In this document: positions 61,116 through 64,000 of the stretch, piece after piece
Layout: each line of letters starts with the position of its first letter
How positions within the stretch are numbered: the stretch's first letter is position 1
The notes under the pieces: generated by a model
Told to the model about the DNA's origin: nothing
Seen by the model: the letters and a program-made list of their open reading frames with translations, nothing else
Databases searched by the model: none
Made by a program: the position numbers and the translations under genes
From: Flavobacteriaceae bacterium CRH
GTDB taxonomy: Bacteria > Bacteroidota > Bacteroidia > Flavobacteriales > Flavobacteriaceae
DNA length: 64,000 bases
Assembly: GCA_001507425.1 (NCBI GenBank)
Contig: LMAJ01000012.1
Coordinates: 1-64,000 of the forward strand
Reading direction: 5' to 3'

Positions 61116-62696
61116 ATGAGTTTAATACCCGAAGAATATCAAATTACAAACCTTATAAATCAGGATACTTATCTTGTAAACGGAGAATTAAAAAAATGGA
61201 CAGGACAAACAACACCTGTTTTTTCAACTATTTCTTCTACAGAAAAATACACGCCAACTTTATTAGGATCAATTCCGTTCATGGCAGAAAAAGAAGCTGC
61301 TGAAGTTGTTGATGCTGCGAACGGTGCCTACAATAAAGGTCAGGGATTATGGCCAACCATGAAAGTGTCTGACCGTATTAAATGCATGGAAAATTTCCTG
61401 AGACAAATGAAGGATACCCGCGAAGAAGTGGTAAAACTTTTGATGTGGGAAATTGGAAAAAACCTTGGCGACTCGCAAAAAGAATTTGACAGAACCGTAG
61501 AATATATTCAGGATACTATTGACAGTTATAAAGAACTAAACGGACGTAGCTCGCATTTTGAAAAAGTACAGGGTGTAAATGCTATGATTCGTCGTGGGCC
61601 TCTTGGAGTTGTATTGTGCCTCGGGCCTTACAATTACCCTCTAAATGAAACTTTTTCATTGCTGATCCCGGCTTTAATTATGGGTAATACGGTTATTTTT
61701 AAACCGGCAAAACATGGTGTTTTATGTATCTCACCATTATTGCATGCTTTTAGAAGCAGTTTTCCTAAAGGTGTTATTAATATTGTGTATGGCAGAGGCC
61801 GCGAAATTGCTTCGCCAATAATGAAATCAGGAAAAATTGATGTTCTGGCATTAATAGGAAACAGTAAATCGGCAATTGCTTTGCAGGATCAACATCCTAA
61901 TAAAAACAGATTGCGTCTGATTTTAGGTCTTGAAGCAAAAAACCCGGCGATCGTATTACCGGATGCCGATTTAGATTTAGCCATTCAGGAATGTATCGCA
62001 GGAAGTTTATCTTTCAACGGACAGCGTTGTACAGCTCTAAAGGTATTGTACGTTCATGAATCTATTGCGGAAGAATTTAACAGACGTTTCTCTGAAAAAG
62101 TAGACGGATTAGTATTTGGAAATCCATGGGAAAAAGGGGTTTCATTAACACCGCTTCCTGAAGCAGACAAGCCAAAATATATTCAGGACTTAATTGACGA
62201 TGCAACTTCAAAAGGAGCAAAAATCCTGAACGGAAAAGGCGGTAAACATACAGAAAACTATATTTTCCCTGCCGTTTTATTTCCTGTCAATAAACAAATG
62301 AGAGTATATCATGAAGAACAGTTTGGACCAGTTGTGCCAATCATTTCTTTTAAACATATTGATGAACCTCTTGATGATATGGCCGAATCTAATTACGGAC
62401 AGCAAGTAAGTTTGTTCGGAAAAGATATAAAAACGCTGGCACCGCTTATCGATTCTTTGGTAAACTTAGTTTGCAGAGTAAACCTGAACAGCTCTTGCCA
62501 AAGAGGTCCGGATGCGTTTCCGTTTACAGGTCGTAAAGATTCTGCCGTAGGAACATTAAGTATTCCAGATGCATTGCGTTCATTCTCAATTCGTACGTTC
62601 GTAGCTTCAAAAGACATTGCTTACAATAATGAAATCCTGCAGGAATTGCTAAACAGCAAAGAATCGAATTTCATTAATACTGATTATATTTTGTAG
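61116..62696 (+). CDS. gapN: NADP-dependent glyceraldehyde-3-phosphate dehydrogenase
   Basis: 526 residues of the aldehyde dehydrogenase superfamily. [20 protein letters not shown] and FKPAKHGVL (cofactor binding), the Glu in [19 protein letters not shown], and the catalytic Cys in [15 protein letters not shown] fit GapN. It oxidises glyceraldehyde 3-phosphate directly to 3-phosphoglycerate, making NADPH and bypassing one ATP-forming step. It is transcribed separately between two terminators. Confidence 0.9.
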   Translation: MSLIPEEYQITNLINQDTYLVNGELKKWTGQTTPVFSTISSTEKYTPTLLGSIPFMAEKEAAEVVDAANGAYNKGQGLWPTMKVSDRIKCMENFLRQMKDTREEVVKLLMWEIGKNLGDSQKEFDRTVEYIQDTIDSYKELNGRSSHFEKVQGVNAMIRRGPLGVVLCLGPYNYPLNETFSLLIPALIMGNTVIFKPAKHGVLCISPLLHAFRSSFPKGVINIVYGRGREIASPIMKSGKIDVLALIGNSKSAIALQDQHPNKNRLRLILGLEAKNPAIVLPDADLDLAIQECIAGSLSFNGQRCTALKVLYVHESIAEEFNRRFSEKVDGLVFGNPWEKGVSLTPLPEADKPKYIQDLIDDATSKGAKILNGKGGKHTENYIFPAVLFPVNKQMRVYHEEQFGPVVPIISFKHIDEPLDDMAESNYGQQVSLFGKDIKTLAPLIDSLVNLVCRVNLNSSCQRGPDAFPFTGRKDSAVGTLSIPDALRSFSIRTFVASKDIAYNNEILQELLNSKESNFINTDYIL

Positions 62697-62720
62697 ATAT
62701 CAATTATATTAAATTACAGA

Positions 62721-62757
62721 AACCGTCTTTTTCTTTTTGAATTAGGCGGTTTTTTTA
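62721..62757 (+). terminator. Terminator downstream of gapN
   Basis: AAACCG and CGGTTT can pair across a long AT-rich loop, followed by a T-tract. It is weaker than the other terminators listed; the remaining DNA to 62922 contains only short direct TCTTTGTG/GCACGAAG repeat pieces. Confidence 0.5.
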
Positions 62758-62922
62758 TTTACCACAAAGGCACGAAGTTATTTTAATTTGTGTCTTTAAA
62801 TAAGAATCTTGGCGCCCTTGCGCCTTCGTAGCAAATTAAATTTAAAACTTTGTAACTTTTATAAAAAAATTGCAACTAATATCTTAACAACTATTAAATA
62901 AACAAAATTACCAGAACCACTT

Positions 62923-64000
62923 ATGGAAAAATTTATACTAATTGTGTTTTTATTTTTGGCACAAAATAATTTCGCTCAGGAATTATACATGCCCAGAAAT
63001 ATTAAAGAAGCCTACGAAAAAGGAACGCGCTCTAAAGACGGAAAACCAGGAAAAAATTACTGGCAAAACCACGGAAAATATACTATAGAATTAACAGTAA
63101 ATGCTACAACCAAAATAGTTAGCGGAACCGAAACTATAGTTTATGAAAACAATAGTAATGATACTTTAAAAAACCTGCCAATTCGTTTTGTCAATAATCT
63201 TCACAAACCATCTGCACCAAGAAGCGGAACTGTTAACGACGATTTTTTAAGTGACGGATTAACGATAACTTCTTTAAAAATTGAAGGTGAAGTTTATAAA
63301 GAAGATGCTAGAAGCTGGGGAACAGTGGGGAATGTAAAGATGAAAAAACCGCTTCCGCCACATTCTAAAATCACAATTAATATCGATTGGAATTATCCTT
63401 TGTCTAAAGAGAGTGGAAGAGAAGGACAAATTGATAATACTACATTTTTTGCCGCTTACAGTTATCCCCGTGTAACTGTTTTTGATGATTACAACAGATG
63501 GGACAGATTGCCTCACACAGATCGTCAGGAGTTTTACAACGATTTTAATGATTATACCTATTCTGTAAAAGCTCCTAAAAATTATGTGGTTTACGGAACC
63601 GGAGATTTACTAAATCCGGATGAGGTTTTACAACCTGAATTTTCAGCACGTTTGAAAAAATCTTATGCAACTGATGAGATTTTACATATTGCCAACGAAC
63701 AGGAAATGAAAAGTGGTCTTGTAACCAAACAAAACGAATGGAATGTCTGGAAATTTGAAGCCAAAAACATTTCTGATGTTTGTTTCGGTTTAAGTGATCA
63801 CTATTTGTGGGATGCGAGCAGCGTTGTTGTAGACAAAAAAACAAATCGTCGCGCAAGTGTTCAGGCTGCGTATGATATAAAAGGAACTGATTTTGTGAAC
63901 TCTATCAAAAATAACAGATATGCTCTGGATTGGTTTTCAAACAATTGGCCGGGAGTTCCTTATCCGTTTTCTAAAATGACCGCTTTTCAGGGATTTGCAG
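62923..64000 (+). CDS. M1 family peptidase-like protein, N-terminal part
   Basis: Partial gene, running off the window (about 359 residues seen). It starts at an ATG (62923) with signal peptide MEKFILIVFLFLAQNNFAQE and continues uninterrupted to the edge. Motifs include YWQNHGKYTIELTVNATTKI (N-terminal beta domain), WNYPLSKESGREGQIDNTTF and GVPYPFSKMTAFQGFA. They resemble the N-terminal portion of M1 family aminopeptidases; the zinc HExxH motif would lie beyond the end. Antisense ORFs at 63274 and 63575 are shadows of this gene. Confidence 0.85.
   Translation, partial: MEKFILIVFLFLAQNNFAQELYMPRNIKEAYEKGTRSKDGKPGKNYWQNHGKYTIELTVNATTKIVSGTETIVYENNSNDTLKNLPIRFVNNLHKPSAPRSGTVNDDFLSDGLTITSLKIEGEVYKEDARSWGTVGNVKMKKPLPPHSKITINIDWNYPLSKESGREGQIDNTTFFAAYSYPRVTVFDDYNRWDRLPHTDRQEFYNDFNDYTYSVKAPKNYVVYGTGDLLNPDEVLQPEFSARLKKSYATDEILHIANEQEMKSGLVTKQNEWNVWKFEAKNISDVCFGLSDHYLWDASSVVVDKKTNRRASVQAAYDIKGTDFVNSIKNNRYALDWFSNNWPGVPYPFSKMTAFQGFA

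Noticed and set aside
63274-63856. ORFs on the minus strand at the right end
   Set aside because: They are antisense shadows of the M1 peptidase-like gene that runs off the edge.

Overview
The window reads as chromosomal DNA of a Flavobacterium-like member of the Bacteroidota. It is AT-rich. Genes are preceded by A-rich leaders rather than strong Shine-Dalgarno sites, and several promoters carry the Bacteroidota -7 box TAnnTTTG. Typical gene families are present: TonB receptor with carboxypeptidase-regulatory-like domain, LytS/LytTR pair, 2TM-domain proteins, DUF2141, DKNYY, GxxExxY, four-helix-bundle protein, short-form CydAB. Intergenic DNA is full of dispersed inverted repeats. I saw no tRNA, rRNA, transposase, integrase or CRISPR array.

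Layout. 1-8.5 kb: a surface lipoprotein, a very large phosphoesterase/outer-membrane-barrel fusion, an HD-PycTM (Pycsar-effector-like) protein and a GAF protein. 8.7-10.1 kb: an SDR oxidoreductase and a TetR regulator sharing near-identical operators. 10.2-17.4 kb: mostly single housekeeping or hypothetical genes (nucleoid-associated protein, four-helix-bundle ORF inside repeat arms, HPP and ClC membrane proteins, acetyltransferase plus VOC protein, DinB). 17.7-24.4 kb: a TonB receptor, DUF2141 and TPR-like proteins, then an operon of a LytS-type kinase with a C-terminal 2TM domain, three stand-alone 2TM proteins and a LytTR regulator. 24.7-28.7 kb: heme A synthase, CCA-type nucleotidyltransferase, GxxExxY protein and YaaA. 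28.9-33.6 kb: a TetR-TolC-HlyD-MFS efflux operon with a 37-bp palindromic operator.

34.5-44.1 kb is a complete trp operon (E, G, D, C, F, B, A). A Trp-rich leader peptide and an intrinsic terminator form an attenuator in front. Inverted repeats fill the gaps, and four non-trp genes are interspersed, one of them a lipoprotein gene split by an A7 frameshift. 44.2-47.4 kb: a beta-helix protein and a MarR-nitroreductase-YceI operon. 47.6-62.7 kb: GlpD, then a dispersed sulfide/persulfide set (two YeeE/YedE halves, MBL-rhodanese fusion, TauE exporter, Crp/Fnr regulator, small rhodanese). Interleaved with it are cytochrome bd oxidase, a 21-residue-repeat protein, and a Panacea-domain gene overlapping a membrane-protein gene (a candidate toxin-antitoxin or defence pair). 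GapN follows, and the window ends inside an M1-peptidase-like gene.

The less ordinary items are: the Panacea/membrane pair, the orphan HD-PycTM protein, the trp leader with its hairpins, a three-copy intergenic element with conserved ends and variable hairpin core (36.8, 49.4, 57.3 kb), and the way dispersed repeats bracket the GxxExxY, four-helix-bundle and crp genes and supply start or stop codons.
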